From positions 1 through 36,525 of the forward strand of contig MCGO01000304.1 in assembly GCA_002104985.1 (NCBI GenBank): DNA of 36,525 bases, read 5' to 3'. Under the pieces are notes generated by a model. The model was given only the letters and a program-made list of their open reading frames with translations. It was not told the DNA's origin and ran no database searches. How positions within the stretch are numbered: the stretch's first letter is position 1; each line of letters starts with the position of its first letter. A program made the position numbers and the translations under genes. Shown piece by piece: positions 9,482 through 20,500 of the stretch. The stretch is from Rhizoclosmatium globosum (taxonomy: Eukaryota > Chytridiomycota > Chytridiomycetes > Chytridiales > Chytriomycetaceae).

Positions 9482-9923
9482 AAACATTTATCACAAGCAA
9501 ATCTTAAAACAGAAAGGAAAGGCAGCTGCAGTAGTTTTGGATCGCGACGGAAGTACATGTAAAACTCGCAGCAAAGTACAACTTCTATTTCTTCTTTTTC
9601 TTCCAGCATTCCTCTCCTTTTCACTTTCACCTTCATTACTGGTTGTCGTGTTATACTATTTCATACTTCCAGAACAACATAAGAAACAATGGACATCCAA
9701 GGGATTTCCTAATGTATAGCTAATGATATCCAAGGGACTTCCTTATGCATTGCTAATCCTATGGAGTCCACATGTAGAATTCAACGGTAATAGAAGAAGA
9801 AATAAATAAAGGAAAGCAATCCGAGGACCTAACCAAAGCTCAGTTGATTGTGTTGACAAAAACCTTCTTGTTGCCACAGTCGCAGTCTCCCGTTATTGGT
9901 AAGTAAAGCGACCTAGTATTTAA
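9482..9923. other. Interval without a supported gene
   Basis: Short ORFs only. TCCAAGGGATTTCCTAATG and TCCAAGGGACTTCCTTATG near 9697-9750 form a small imperfect direct repeat. Confidence 0.4.
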
Positions 9924-9980
9924 CTACGGCCATACATACCAAAAGCACCAACCAATCAGAGTCTTCCAATTAAGAGCGAT
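9924..9980 (+). rRNA. 5S rRNA-like 5' fragment (pseudogene)
   Basis: CTACGGCCATACATACC followed by AAAAGCACC repeats the 5' end of the 5S-like sequence at 6143, in opposite orientation. The shared upstream flank is ACCTAGTAT(C/T)TAA. Beyond about 9949 similarity fades, leaving only a TCTTCCAATTAAGAGC-like trace of the TCTCCAAAGTTAAGC segment. It is too short and divergent to be a working gene. Confidence 0.55.
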
Positions 9981-11109
9981 TTGTTATTTTTGGAGTATTG
10001 TTGAAATGGCAGTAAGAACCACAGATATGATGGATTCAATTGGAAAGAATTACAATTATTGATTTATTGTTTACAGCAGAATAAACCAAGAGATGTTGTG
10101 TTCATCGACTCCAACATCTTTTTTTGCCATTGATACTTCTGCTGTACCTTCAGTGTAATAATGAAAGCAATTGTTTCCGATATTTAACGAATCATATTCA
10201 TTATTTTTTCTACGCTTTCTGTTCTCCCTTCCTCCATTTCGTGCGTTTAGACGCAACAATAAGCCACATAGCGGATTCAGGTACGACATTAATAAAATCA
10301 AGTTAACCCATTTGAGATGACGATTGCAACGCTGCCACCACGCAAGATCAAGAATCCCATCCATTTCCAACCACAACAACAAATCAGATTTAAATCTGCA
10401 CAGAAAATTGGAAACGACAGCAACGATAGCAAATTTATTAATCTCCTACCGCGAGATTCATTCCTCCAAGTTCTTCCTCTTCCAGAGTCGCCACAACGAT
10501 AGAAAATCTAGCTTATTGCTCATCCAGTCTTGCCAAAAGGAAATCAAACTGCATCAAAACTAACACTACCGCCTTTCCACTGAAGCTTGGATGTCCTCAA
10601 TTTCACCAGTTGTATAATTGTACTATATGAACGACAACGCCGAATCTGAAGCTTGTAGCAATTATAGTGGCGATTTTACGTTGCCTGAGGACACAACCAA
10701 AAGCCATACCGATTAACAGGTCATTTCAGCAATCCACAGACCACCAAAATAGTATTTTAAGCATTAGGGACTATTGATGAGGCTATTATAACAGGATAAT
10801 ACGAACGATTAGCAAGCTTTCATCAGAATCAGCCAGCCAACGTAACAATATTCCGCAATTCAACTTTGCAAAAACGACTTATATCAACGTAATCGATTTG
10901 TTTATTAGTATTATTTTCTTTACTTGAATAGGAAGTTGTTTTGTGTGGGTTCTTGCAAAATTATCAAAAAGCACAACAATCCGAATTCGTAATTAGTTAA
11001 TTGGGAGTCAAGATTGTTGGCTGTTGTCTTCCAACTCCCACTCCCCAAACCCAAAACAACTAGTCCACCGCCGTCTAAATATGTTATATATATAACGCAA
11101 TAATAACGC
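9981..11109. other. AT-rich interval with no supported gene
   Basis: The longest candidate is a minus ORF at 10071-10382 that ends beside an AATAAATC motif (KKDVGVDEHN near its C-terminus). It has no recognisable domain and is not called. Confidence 0.4.
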
Positions 11110-11335
11110 TAACAGTGCCAGAATCGTGGAGTATGACCCCCCTCAAAATCTGTTTCCTTGTCAAGGAAGCGACTGCTTCCCTGCAGCCTTCAACTCCAAT
11201 GTGCCCAATCCAAACAACCTCAACGCAAGCTCAGAATTTAGCAAGCAACTGGAAATGCTGCCAAAAGAATTTGATACTCCAGTGCAACATAGAAGATTCA
11301 AGAAGTTGAAGTCAGTCAATCAACGCCCTTCTTGA
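11110..11335 (+). other. Isolated coding-like exon, unrecognised
   Basis: An open stretch before a TGA at 11333-11335 reads IVEYDPPQNLFPCQGSDCF and later SEFSKQLEMLPKEFDTP, with coding-like composition. A further coding-like stretch at about 11380-11630 contains HPLNNYAYILLCQLVHHINY, in a different frame. Both could be debris of one gene or mobile element. No family is recognised. Confidence 0.25.
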
Positions 11336-11639
11336 TTTCAACCCGTTCTCCTCCCTCGTCCACATCTGACTCCTCTTTTTTTCCAACAACCTCAATCACT
11401 ACAAGGAATTCTACTTCATTTTAATTTGTGAACAGTCTAATCAAGCACTCTGTCACGACGAACATCCACTGAACAACTATGCTTACATCTTGCTTTGCCA
11501 GTTAGTCCATCACATCAACTATGCTGTCCTGTCTCATATCTCAAGCACACTGGAAGGAAACCATCAGATCCCATACCTTAACACTACAACAACAGATGAA
11601 ACAACTATTGAATCGCAAGAGCAACAGTAAACTATCCAC

Positions 11640-12488
11640 ATCCACCATCACCGCTTACAAAAAGCTACATCTAACTGGCATTGTATTACCGACAATGGCT
11701 GAGAGGACTGCCGCATTCCAGGCCAGGAATGTTATTATTTAGTTACAAGTTTTCTCACCATGTTTCCCTGTTATTACACTTTGACCCCATTCCCACTCAA
11801 TTAAGTGACCACTATCAGCTGCAACGATGATTCATTGACAAAAACAACATACTCACAAGAGCCAGTACCCACAAATCATTTTGCAATCAGTTCAACCCTA
11901 ATGGATGAATAAATCGCCAACAATTTCATAAATTGCCAACAATTTCACAGAACCCCTTCGCCAAACCAATCAAAACTTATGTTTGACTCTTATGCGCGTT
12001 TTCACATTAAATCACTTATTGTTTGGACACACATCTGAGCCTCTGTTACCTTTTTATCTCTTGTTTTATGCTGTCGAGCCAGTGTGAGGTGATGCAACAT
12101 TTGTCAGCTTTTTTCAGTCACATGACGATGTGCATTCATTCCGCCAAAATAAACGCTGAAGGACCCACTATTCTTCTGAATAAGTGTGTGATATGGTCAA
12201 CAAATGTGCTCACCTGCAGCTACTGTTGAAGATGCTTGCTGATTTGCCGCTGATCCCCATAACAACAAATGAATACATAAAGTACATGTAATAATGAAAC
12301 AAAAGCATACCCGGAGCAATGTCCTTAATCCTCAGTAGTGAACAAGAACACCTTGTGAAGTGAGTGACCCGCAAAACAATCTTGTGGTTGCTTCTGTGAA
12401 TAGTTATACCTCTATTTACAATTCAAATTAACATCAATCAGTACATAGACTCTTATAGTAAGTAAGGTGTTGATAGTCTTTTATTCAG
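11640..12488. other. AT-rich interval with no supported gene
   Basis: Only short ORFs. The interval ends in a TTTATTCAG acceptor-like site at 12480-12488. Confidence 0.35.
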
Positions 12489-12704
12489 GCTGGAAACAAG
12501 GGTAAGAAGCAGATTATCAAGAAACATCCTGCAAAGGAGAAGGAAGATGTAGTGTTGGATTATGAGTCTAGTGAGTCCAGTGTGGACAGTGAGGATGCGG
12601 CAGAGGATGATGATGATGATGACGAGGAACAGGATGATGGAGATAGTAAGGAAGTTAATGACTCCTCTGATGATTTTTTTCAAAACGCAGAAAGCAAGGA
12701 TTAA
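12489..12704 (+). other. Acidic exon, probably terminal or relic
   Basis: Directly after a TTTATTCAG acceptor-like site, 71 codons read in one frame to TAA at 12702-12704. A basic start (AGNKGKKQIIKKHPAKEKED) passes into a Ser/Asp/Glu run (SSESSVDSEDAAEDDDDDDE). Such basic-acidic tails are common in nuclear and chromatin proteins. No upstream exon is visible, and the Myb/SANT-like fragment 250 bp downstream may belong to the same old gene. Confidence 0.4.
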
Positions 12705-12950
12705 TTTTATTAACCTGTTTTTGGAAAACGTATCAGCCCGTTGCTCAGTGGTCTTAACTGTGGGATTCTATGTGAACGCCACAGGTTATAACCGAAGTGC
12801 GGCACTTTTATAAAGATTGGTAATATACGATAAATTACCAGCCATTAACAATATATACCGTGCTTTACGGTATGGGCCGGTATTTGCATTTTCAGAAATC
12901 CAGCACATTTCTAATGTCTGAAGTGACATAGCACTACTAAATGAAGTTGT

Positions 12951-13143
12951 ATGACTCAAACATTTGCTGCTGGACATGAAAAGACACAAACAAAGTCGCA
13001 GGGAGTCGCAGAAGCACTTGGAATCCAAGACCCAAAAGCTCCCTGGAAAAACTGCCGCAATCACCTCCTTTCAGCATTCAAATCAGATGAAATGGCGTTG
13101 TTGCGTGCTTCAGGAACAGAAGAGGAGTATTGTGTCAACTTGA
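12951..13143 (+). pseudogene. Myb/SANT-like (trihelix-type) DNA-binding domain fragment
   Basis: The frame from 12951 reads AAGHEKTQTKSQGVAEALGI, then APWKNCRNHLLSAFKSDEMA and LLRASGTEEEY. The tryptophan-centred helices and the SGTEEEY end resemble Myb/SANT-like domains, where a domain of this shape ends in a SG-x-(D/E)EE motif. Such domains occur in transposon-related and domesticated fungal proteins. Similarity stops near 13143 and the rest of the ORF (to 13286) looks unrelated. No start or splice sites were established. Confidence 0.4.
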
Positions 13144-13344
13144 TACTTGTATTTCGTTTTTTTATCCTGGATGGCATTGAATGTTTATTTCACAACAAAG
13201 AACCCAATTGTTGCTATTGCGACTGTTCTCGCACTGGATTTGAATTGAGGGCATTTCAGCCGCGTTTTCCTGGATATCTTTCATAACATTTTTTTGAATT
13301 TCAATTTTGTTTTTGAATATTGCTTTGTGACTATTTACGGCCGG

Positions 13345-13450
13345 CATTTATCAATTAACAGCTCTTACCTGCTTATCAATAAACAGGGAAGGCGAATTTA
13401 TTGATAAAAAGGCATTTCAGGAAATAAACAGTTTATCAATAAAAAGGCAA
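13345..13450. repeat. Cluster of TTATCAATAAA-type repeats, one inverted pair
   Basis: TTATCAATAAA (13373-13383) is inverted against TTTATTGATAA (13397-13407). Further direct copies lie at about 13348 (TTTATCAATTAA) and 13432 (TTTATCAATAAA). Together they form a small array upstream of the transposase. They could be binding sites or remnants of element ends. Confidence 0.55.
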
Positions 13451-14002
13451 TAACCTGTGTTTGCTTTCTGAACAGGGCCTTAGTTGGTGTGAAAAGAAGA
13501 GAGCAAATTAAAGTTGCTGGGAAGGAGCAGAGTTTGGCATGGCTTCTGGCACATCAGGAACGTATAAATCTATAAAGCAAAAATATTGGGTCGCAACTTG
13601 CTCCAACTTGCTTTTTCGCAAAAAACCACTTCTCACAATTCAAAGTTTATTTTATCCAAAAAAACGCTGTAGATTGATAGAACGAAGTTGATTAAGTTGA
13701 GGAAAGGTGAAGTTACGCAAAGTTCACAATTTTCATATATACTTGACAACTCGTGGCTGTTCAACTTCAGGTGCAGGTGTGTAGATTTCAGTTCAATGTC
13801 AAAGAAGTACGAAGAAATTAAAAAGAAATTAATACCCAACCCAAGCAAACGAGTTTGTGCGTCAAAGAAGGAATGAGCCATAAACAATGTCCAAGTGACG
13901 GAATTTTTCCTATTATTAAATCATATTATTGTGGTTTTTGGCCAAAATCCAATTTTCGTGCGAATCGTGCTTCCGTCATTTCCCGCATCCACCATCTGCA
14001 CT
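13451..14002. other. Upstream region of the transposase gene
   Basis: No ORF is supported on either strand. The last 45 bases before ATG 14003 resemble the same region of the decayed copy before 7328 (TTTTCGTCCTCCGTCA against TCGTGCTTCCGTCATTTCC), so the element includes some 5' leader. No terminal inverted repeat matching the right flank of the partner gene was found by eye. Confidence 0.4.
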
Positions 14003-15058
14003 ATGGACCTACATCAGGTGGTTACAACAACACACGCTGCAAGACAAGTACGTGCTTATTGTCTCTATATGCACTACTTTCAAGGGTTGAGTAAGAGTCG
14101 CCTGGCTAGACTGTTCAACAAACATCCATCCACGATTTCTCAATGGATCCGGCAGCATAATGAAGGCGGCGGCTTTGGGCGAAATTCAACAAAGAAATGT
14201 TACAAAGCACACGGCTTAGCGCGACGACAATGGATAGTCAAACTCTACCAGACACAACCAACCCTTTTTCTCGCAGAAGCAAAGCGTCTTTACGCTTTAG
14301 AATTCTCTGGCTGCTCTATAAGCACATCCAGTATATGTGTCATCTTGAAGGAAGCTGGCCTCACTTGGAAAACATTGGAACGTCGAGCGATTCAAATTAG
14401 TGAGAACGACATCTTTCGTTTCCAAAATGAGCTAAAGGAGTTCCATTGGCTTCTTGATAACCTCGTGTTTCTGGATGAGGTTTCAATTGATAATCGTGAT
14501 TTTCTAAGGAAGAAAGGGTGGGGTCTGAAAGGACAGAGTCTGGTTTATCGGTCAGAGTACTCCCGAAAGCCGCGACTTTCACTGCTGTGCTTTATTGGAG
14601 CCACGGGGCTTCTTGAAGTCTTCTCTACTGACGGAACATTTGACCGATTGAAGTTCTTGGACTGTTGTTCTCAGTTTGCGTTGGGAGGCAAGGTCAAGCA
14701 TTTCCCTGGTCTCCATTCAGTATGGATAATGGATGGAGCGAAAATTCATTGTGATCCCAATATCAGTTTCTATTTGCGGTCTCTTGGAATTGTGCTGATT
14801 TACCTACCTGCCTACTGTCCCTTTTACAATCCTATTGAAGTGATGTTTGCAATGGTGAAGAGACAGTTTCAACAAGATCTGTCGGAATGTACAGAGCGAG
14901 ATATTAGTATTCCTGTGTTGAACTCGTTGAGCCGATTTTATGACTATGACTTCAAGGCAATATTCAGAAAGTGTGGCTATACTGAGACTGGTTTTGACAG
15001 ATCTGTTGCTTACAATCCAAATTATGTCACTGTAGATGCAGGGTTGGGTTTTGATTGA
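14003..15058 (+). CDS. DD34E transposase, Tc1/IS630-type
   Basis: Cut-and-paste DNA transposase, 351 residues. The N-terminal half has a helix-turn-helix (about residues 29-50, SKSRLARLFNKHPSTISQWI) and a second HTH-like region near 85-125. The DDE core follows: D158 in LVFLDEVSIDN, D244 in VWIMDGAKIH and E279 in YNPIEVMF. Exactly 34 residues separate D244 and E279, which is the DD34E signature of the IS630/Tc1/mariner superfamily. The frame is open upstream to 13895, but MDLHQ at 14003 is chosen because the decayed copy at 7328 begins with the same residues. There is no intron and no break, so the protein may be active. It converges on the gene at 15077-16050 with only 18 bp between stop codons. 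Confidence 0.9.
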   Translation: MDLHQVVTTTHAARQVRAYCLYMHYFQGLSKSRLARLFNKHPSTISQWIRQHNEGGGFGRNSTKKCYKAHGLARRQWIVKLYQTQPTLFLAEAKRLYALEFSGCSISTSSICVILKEAGLTWKTLERRAIQISENDIFRFQNELKEFHWLLDNLVFLDEVSIDNRDFLRKKGWGLKGQSLVYRSEYSRKPRLSLLCFIGATGLLEVFSTDGTFDRLKFLDCCSQFALGGKVKHFPGLHSVWIMDGAKIHCDPNISFYLRSLGIVLIYLPAYCPFYNPIEVMFAMVKRQFQQDLSECTERDISIPVLNSLSRFYDYDFKAIFRKCGYTETGFDRSVAYNPNYVTVDAGLGFD

Positions 15059-15059
15059 C

Positions 15060-15073
15060 TTTATTCGAATAAA
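15060..15073. terminator. Palindromic bidirectional poly(A) signal
   Basis: TTTATTCGAATAAA is a perfect 14-nt palindrome that places AATAAA on both strands. It sits inside the 18-bp gap between two convergent stop codons (15058 and 15077). Confidence 0.55.
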
Positions 15074-15076
15074 CCG

Positions 15077-16050
15077 CTAAATTGTATGATCATCATCGTC
15101 TCTATTCTCAACTTGAGCTTGGAATTGAAGACTTTCGGCTGTTGGTGTCGGGTTAACAGCTGACGCAAATCCTTCCAAAACAGGTACAATGCCGTTTGAA
15201 ACATTGATGGCTTCTTCCAGTCGTACAATCTGAATTTTCGCGTTTTCAAGTGTTTCTTCTGCATGTCGTTTTGTAACTTTCGCAGTTTCCAAGAGCTCTT
15301 GTAAGGTTACTAAGTGAGCACTGTTTCTCTCAATGGCAACACGATTGCACTGGATCAGGACACGTTGCTGTGCTTCAGCTGAGTTATCAACACTTCTGAA
15401 GTGACTAATCAATGAGTTTGGAGGTGCCAAGGTCATTCGCTGCTCTTTTGAATGTGCTGGACCAGCAAGAATACTGTTTGCCCATAAACCCCATGCAAAG
15501 TCGTTTCTAGCAGTAATACGTGAGCCGTGTCGAGCTTGAAGTTGAGCTACAATCTCTTGCTGCTCAATATTTGCTGGGGCACCCCGCGATTTGTATTTTG
15601 CGGTTTCAACAACAGTTTTTCAGCTCCAGCAGGTCCACTAAACTGATCCTTGCGAGACAAGTTGTTGGAATACTTTTGAACGTAAATTGTGATAGTTTTG
15701 TTTCGATGCTTCTGTATGTACTCTGCAGTAACTTCGGAAAGCTTCATTGCCGTTCTGCCGCATTTCTGGACAAGAACGAAGTTCCCCATATCTTCAACAG
15801 TCAACTGATCATTGTTCTTTGGTCCAAATTCGTATCCTCCACTCTGCTGAACGATGATTTCTCGAACAATCAGGGGATGGACCTGGATCCAAAGCATGCT
15901 TTTGAATTCATCAAGTGTATTACTGGAAATAGTTCGAGTAACAGGAGCAGTTTGTTGTCCTTTAAAGTCGCCAACAATCATATTAATGACATTGGTGTAA
16001 AGAGATACAACAGGGGGGGCGTTGTTTTCTTGCTGCGTTTCGTCTGCCAT
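15077..16050 (-). CDS. Uncharacterised coiled-coil protein convergent with the transposase
   Basis: The start is ATG at 16048-16050 (MADETQQENN), after AT-rich leader sequence. The N-terminal half reads SSNTLDEFKSMLWIQVHPLI and AVEYIQ-like helices. After a frame break the chain continues GAPANIEQQEIVAQLQARHG, then RNDFAWGLWANSILAGPA, then a long Ala/Glu/Gln-rich coiled coil (LQELLETAKVTKRHAEETLE) and an acidic end DDDDHTI. The break lies in the A-run at 15616-15620 (minus strand), where one more A would give about 320 continuous residues. I do not recognise the family. Its tight convergence on the transposase suggests it may be a second, accessory ORF of the same mobile element, but a resident gene is equally possible. 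Confidence 0.65.
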
Positions 16051-17597
16051 CGAGCTAAAAATAGAAGTATTGCAGCAAACATTATTTCTACATGTGTGGG
16101 GCATCAATGCAAAGCCCTTACTTCGATCTTTTAATCTGTAGCACTTATATGACTTGGTGATGCGTTGTGAGCGAGAAGCAACGGAAAGTGCAATCGGTTG
16201 AGGTCGGAGTGCAAATCGCAGAACAGCGCAAAAAATTTGCACTTTTGTTGGATTTCGTGCTAAACTCACAATATATCAATAATTTTGCTGAATCTGCTCT
16301 GGTTTTTTCTGTAGGCTATACTAATTAACAGGTTGTTTAAGGAAGCAAGCAACCCTCCAAACAATGAATCTGTTCAATTGGTTCAGAAGCACCACTCTCT
16401 TACTGGAAGCACTTGAAAAAGGCCTGATAATGGAGACCTCTGAATGTGTAATGAAATCACAGGTATCATGAGATTAAATTAATGTGTCAGTATGAGGAGT
16501 TATTTATGGACTTATCAACTGAAATAGAAACAAGAACTCTAAGTAAAGGAAAGACTCTGTCATATGAATATATTTTTTAATTAATTAAATTTAAATTGGC
16601 ATTTTTTAGCCTTGCCCGGTCGAGGAAAGATTTGACTATACAGCGAAGAAGATCCTTTACGTTTCAGCCAAAGCAGCCAAAAGGTACTGCTGTTACAATG
16701 CAAAGTGGTAGAAACAGCTCTCTTGCAGCGCATGCGTGGGCTTCTCAAACAGAGTGGCTAAACAGAGGGTAACACTGTGTCCTGGTCAGCTATAACTCCT
16801 TGTCTTAACGTCACTTCCACAATTTTTCTTTTGTATCTTCGGATTGAACAATCCCTTCAATCTCTTGTTTAGCTTTATTGGCACCATAGTCTTGACAAGA
16901 ATTGGAAAATGGTTTTGAGAAAAATGTTTCTGATGGAAACAATCAGGAACATAGAATCTTTTAGGTTACTTGAAGTTTATGGTTTATAGCTTCTTTTATC
17001 ATCCAAACTAATTATTCTTTAAGGTATATTCCAGCAAGAAATGAGCTGAGTTCTTAGTTTGAATTTCAGGGTTACTCGGGTTACTCAAGACATTGTGGTT
17101 ATTGATTCAATTTTTTTGTTTGATATGTTTGGGTATGTGCTCCTCTGGAATCAATTGAACACAAAATGGAAGGGTGTATTCTGTTTGGGGATTTTCTTCA
17201 ATAGCTGCTACATATGTGCAATGAACAAAACAAAGTCATGAGAGTATCTTTCTCATATGTAGAAGTCAGATATGCCTCAGATACCAAGAGACATGAAGAA
17301 GTTTGGAGCACTCCAATCTGTACTCCCCTTTTTGTTGTTTATTTGAAGATAAAGCATGAGGAATTTTATGAATGCCTTAATGAGGAAGTAGGTATGCAAG
17401 AGGATTTAGCAAGTAAAAGTTGATGGTGCATTCTGGCCTCATGCTGTTTATGCAAGAAAGTGTAGACCCAGTATGAAGAACGTCTGAATTTTTTGACCTG
17501 GTATAATGGTGATAAGGAGCAATAAAAATACCAAACTGAATAGGGTAAGGTTTTTGACAAGAGGAATTAGTAACTGCATAATTTATTAATTTTTAAA
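16051..17597. other. Interval without a supported gene
   Basis: A coding-like plus stretch at about 16607-16771 (LTIQRRRSFTFQPKQPKG) follows a TTTTTTAG acceptor-like site, and short plus ORFs lie at 17059-17423. None has a start, domain or consistent splicing. TTTAATTAATTAAATTTAAA near 16576-16595 is a simple AT stretch. Confidence 0.35.
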
Positions 17598-20500
17598 CTA
17601 TCCACGTCTGACAGAGTTATTATTTGAACCTTGTGTTTCCATGCGAGATTGTGCGTGGCTCATTGTGGACTTCAAGTCCGCTCCAGTAGAGCTAGTTGTT
17701 GTTTCAATCTTGTTTGCTTCAATTGGGTTGAAAATACAAAGTTGAACTTTGACTGAAATAAGCAGGAATATTGTTGTAACAGTAGGCACTATGATTGCTA
17801 CACCTCCGATTGCAAATGCTGTATTTGGGTCATTGATGGCAAATACTACTAACGCGTTCAAAAGAGCACTGATATTTATAAATGTTATTATTTACTAAGG
17901 ATATCCAGTACAATATAACACACCTGAACAAGAACCAGTTATAAGCAGAGAATCCAAGCATTTTGGACTCATTGAAGGTGGAAGGGACATCACGAATTTG
18001 AAATGACAAGACAGCAGAGAACATGATGATGACAATACGAACAATTGTGACAATGACTCCAAATGTTGTTGCTGTATTGCAACGGGTTGTAACTGCCATT
18101 GATGCTGTAATCATATCAACTGGTTCTGGACTCTGAACAACAAACCAAGCTGCCAGCAATCCCCCCATAAAGACCAAGAATGCAAGTACCCAAGCACTTA
18201 ATTTTGCATCAGTTGGGACCTTGATCTTGCGACGGAGTTTTTCATCAAAAATAATTCGAATTCTTGACGTTTTAACAAGCAGTGATCCAAAAATGAGAGC
18301 AAAACCAATGTTATCCACAGCTGCAGCGGCAGTGCATGAATTTTGAGCAGTTGATATTTGAATAACAAGAGAAGCCAGGCAAAGCAGGCAACCTACATTT
18401 GTGAGAGATAAGAAGACCAAACTGTTGGCTTTGATGAGCTTGAGCTCTCTGAAGAAAAATAGACAAATCAAGTTGAATAACCCAAATACAATGCAAACAA
18501 TAGCAGCAGCTCCAATTCCTAACCGTGTACTGTCACTTGTGTTGACAATGTCAACACAGGTGTTTGTTCCAGTAGACAATCGCTGTGTAAGTTGATCACA
18601 CACAGAAATGGTAATTTGGAACGTTTGCCAAAGCGCTCCTGGTGGTTGTTGCAAACTTCCGGGGAAGCCTCTAATAACAAACGTGTAGTTACCAGCAACA
18701 GGATTAGCCAACCTTAAGCCACTGAATTGTGCTGCATTTGAAGTTGCATTGACAATAGCTTTTGTATTATCTCCGCTCATAGCTGCATTTGACGTGGAAG
18801 CAACTTGAACTATGACTGGCGCGTTTAAATTTGCTGGAACTGTATTACCAAACACGTCCTGTGCATGTACACTGAATGGAGGGAGAGGAGCTGCAAAGTT
18901 TATAATTGTGTTGTTGATAGTGGAAGAGTCTTCCAAAACCAATTGGGAGGCACCACCAAAGAGTTTGATGTTAGGCAGTCCCTATTATCAAAGTAAGAAC
19001 AAAATTAATTATAAACTATACCATACAATGAAGTTTTTCTTTTGAAGCATCTGGAGTCCTGTTGCAGTGTTGGATACATAGATATTACCACTAAGAAGTG
19101 GATTGTTTGTCACGGCAGTGCTGGTCATATCAAATGGTGGAAGAGTAGTAATGGCCACAAAAGTACCAAATGGTGCTGAGTTTGCGGAAGATGATATCAA
19201 ATTACCAATCAGTGTTAAGGTTGCACTTCCAGCTGTCATAATTGCACCGCCCATAGTACTTGCAGAGTTGTTTACAAATGCTGTGCTTCCATTAACTGTA
19301 GCAGAGGAGGTCAAATCCAGGTATATAGCTCCGCCATTGCTAGCGACGTTATTTGCCACCTGAACGCCATCACCCAAGTAAAGAGTATGCTTATCAATTG
19401 CATGAATTGCTCCACCAATAGAATCTGCAGAACATCCAATAATCGCACCATTGTTTAATGACAGACTGCCCCCCGTAATACCAAAGTATGCTCCTCCATG
19501 TGTTGCAGAGCAACTAAAGTGCATTTTAGTAACTGTGAGGTGTGAAATGGATATTACTTTTTGATTGAACTTCCTCCTGTTATAATAACATTTGAATCAT
19601 CATTCCAAAATGCACCACCATAAAGTCCAACTGAATTTCTGATCACACTCCCGCCGTCAAGAGTAATTACAGCCTGAAGCAAGTTTTAAAAACTGTGAAT
19701 GAGGCACAAAGGATTACAAACATTGGAAATCGCAAACAATGACCCAGCACCTCCTGGTGAAGTGCTTCCTTCAAAAATTGTGTTGTAGAAATAGCCAGTG
19801 GACCCTGCTTGGATAACTCCTGCTCCTCCAAATCCTTGTGTGTAGCATCCAGTAAATCTGCAGTTTGTACAATTTGTTGTTCCACTTCCATAAGAATATA
19901 GACATCCTGCTTGACCAGTAGCAAGAGCCCCAACCACAGTCACGTTCTTACCAACAAACGTACTTGCTTGGTTCAAAAAGTTGAAAGCACCTGCACCTGC
20001 AGTCAAGTTCTGCGCATAAATATCTTGTGCGTTCATCACTGATTTTGTGTCGGACATGAAACATCCAGCCCAATGAGCCGTGTTATTGATACAAGTTCCT
20101 CCAATCCAGTTGAGAGTAGAGGTTTGCTGGATTGACGACGCAGCACCATTCGAAAGAGTTCTTGAGTTTGCAGAGTGACAGTTTGTACAAGTAGCCTTGG
20201 ACGAGTGAGACATGATCAAATCACCTCCACCAACGTCGTTTGGATTGCTCGCAAAGTTAGAGTTGAAGTACACATTCACAGCTGTGAGCTAGTGAAATAT
20301 TGACTTAGCACATCTGGAATTTGCGTTCATTGTGAGTAAATATTACCTGCCCCTCATTGTCAATTGAAATAGCTCCACCGTTTCCAGCAGTATTGTTGGT
20401 AAAGTATACGTTGTTGAGAGTCACGACGCCTCCATTGATCTGAAGTGCTCCTCCATTGACGTTTGATGGCTGAATCGCGTCACGAAATGTAACTCCCGAG

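Noticed and set aside
15547..16269. Longer N-terminus for the gene convergent with the transposase (ORF from 16269)
   Set aside because: The extra residues are Arg/Cys-rich and non-domain-like, while MADETQQENN at 16050 follows a leader and begins the well-composed protein.
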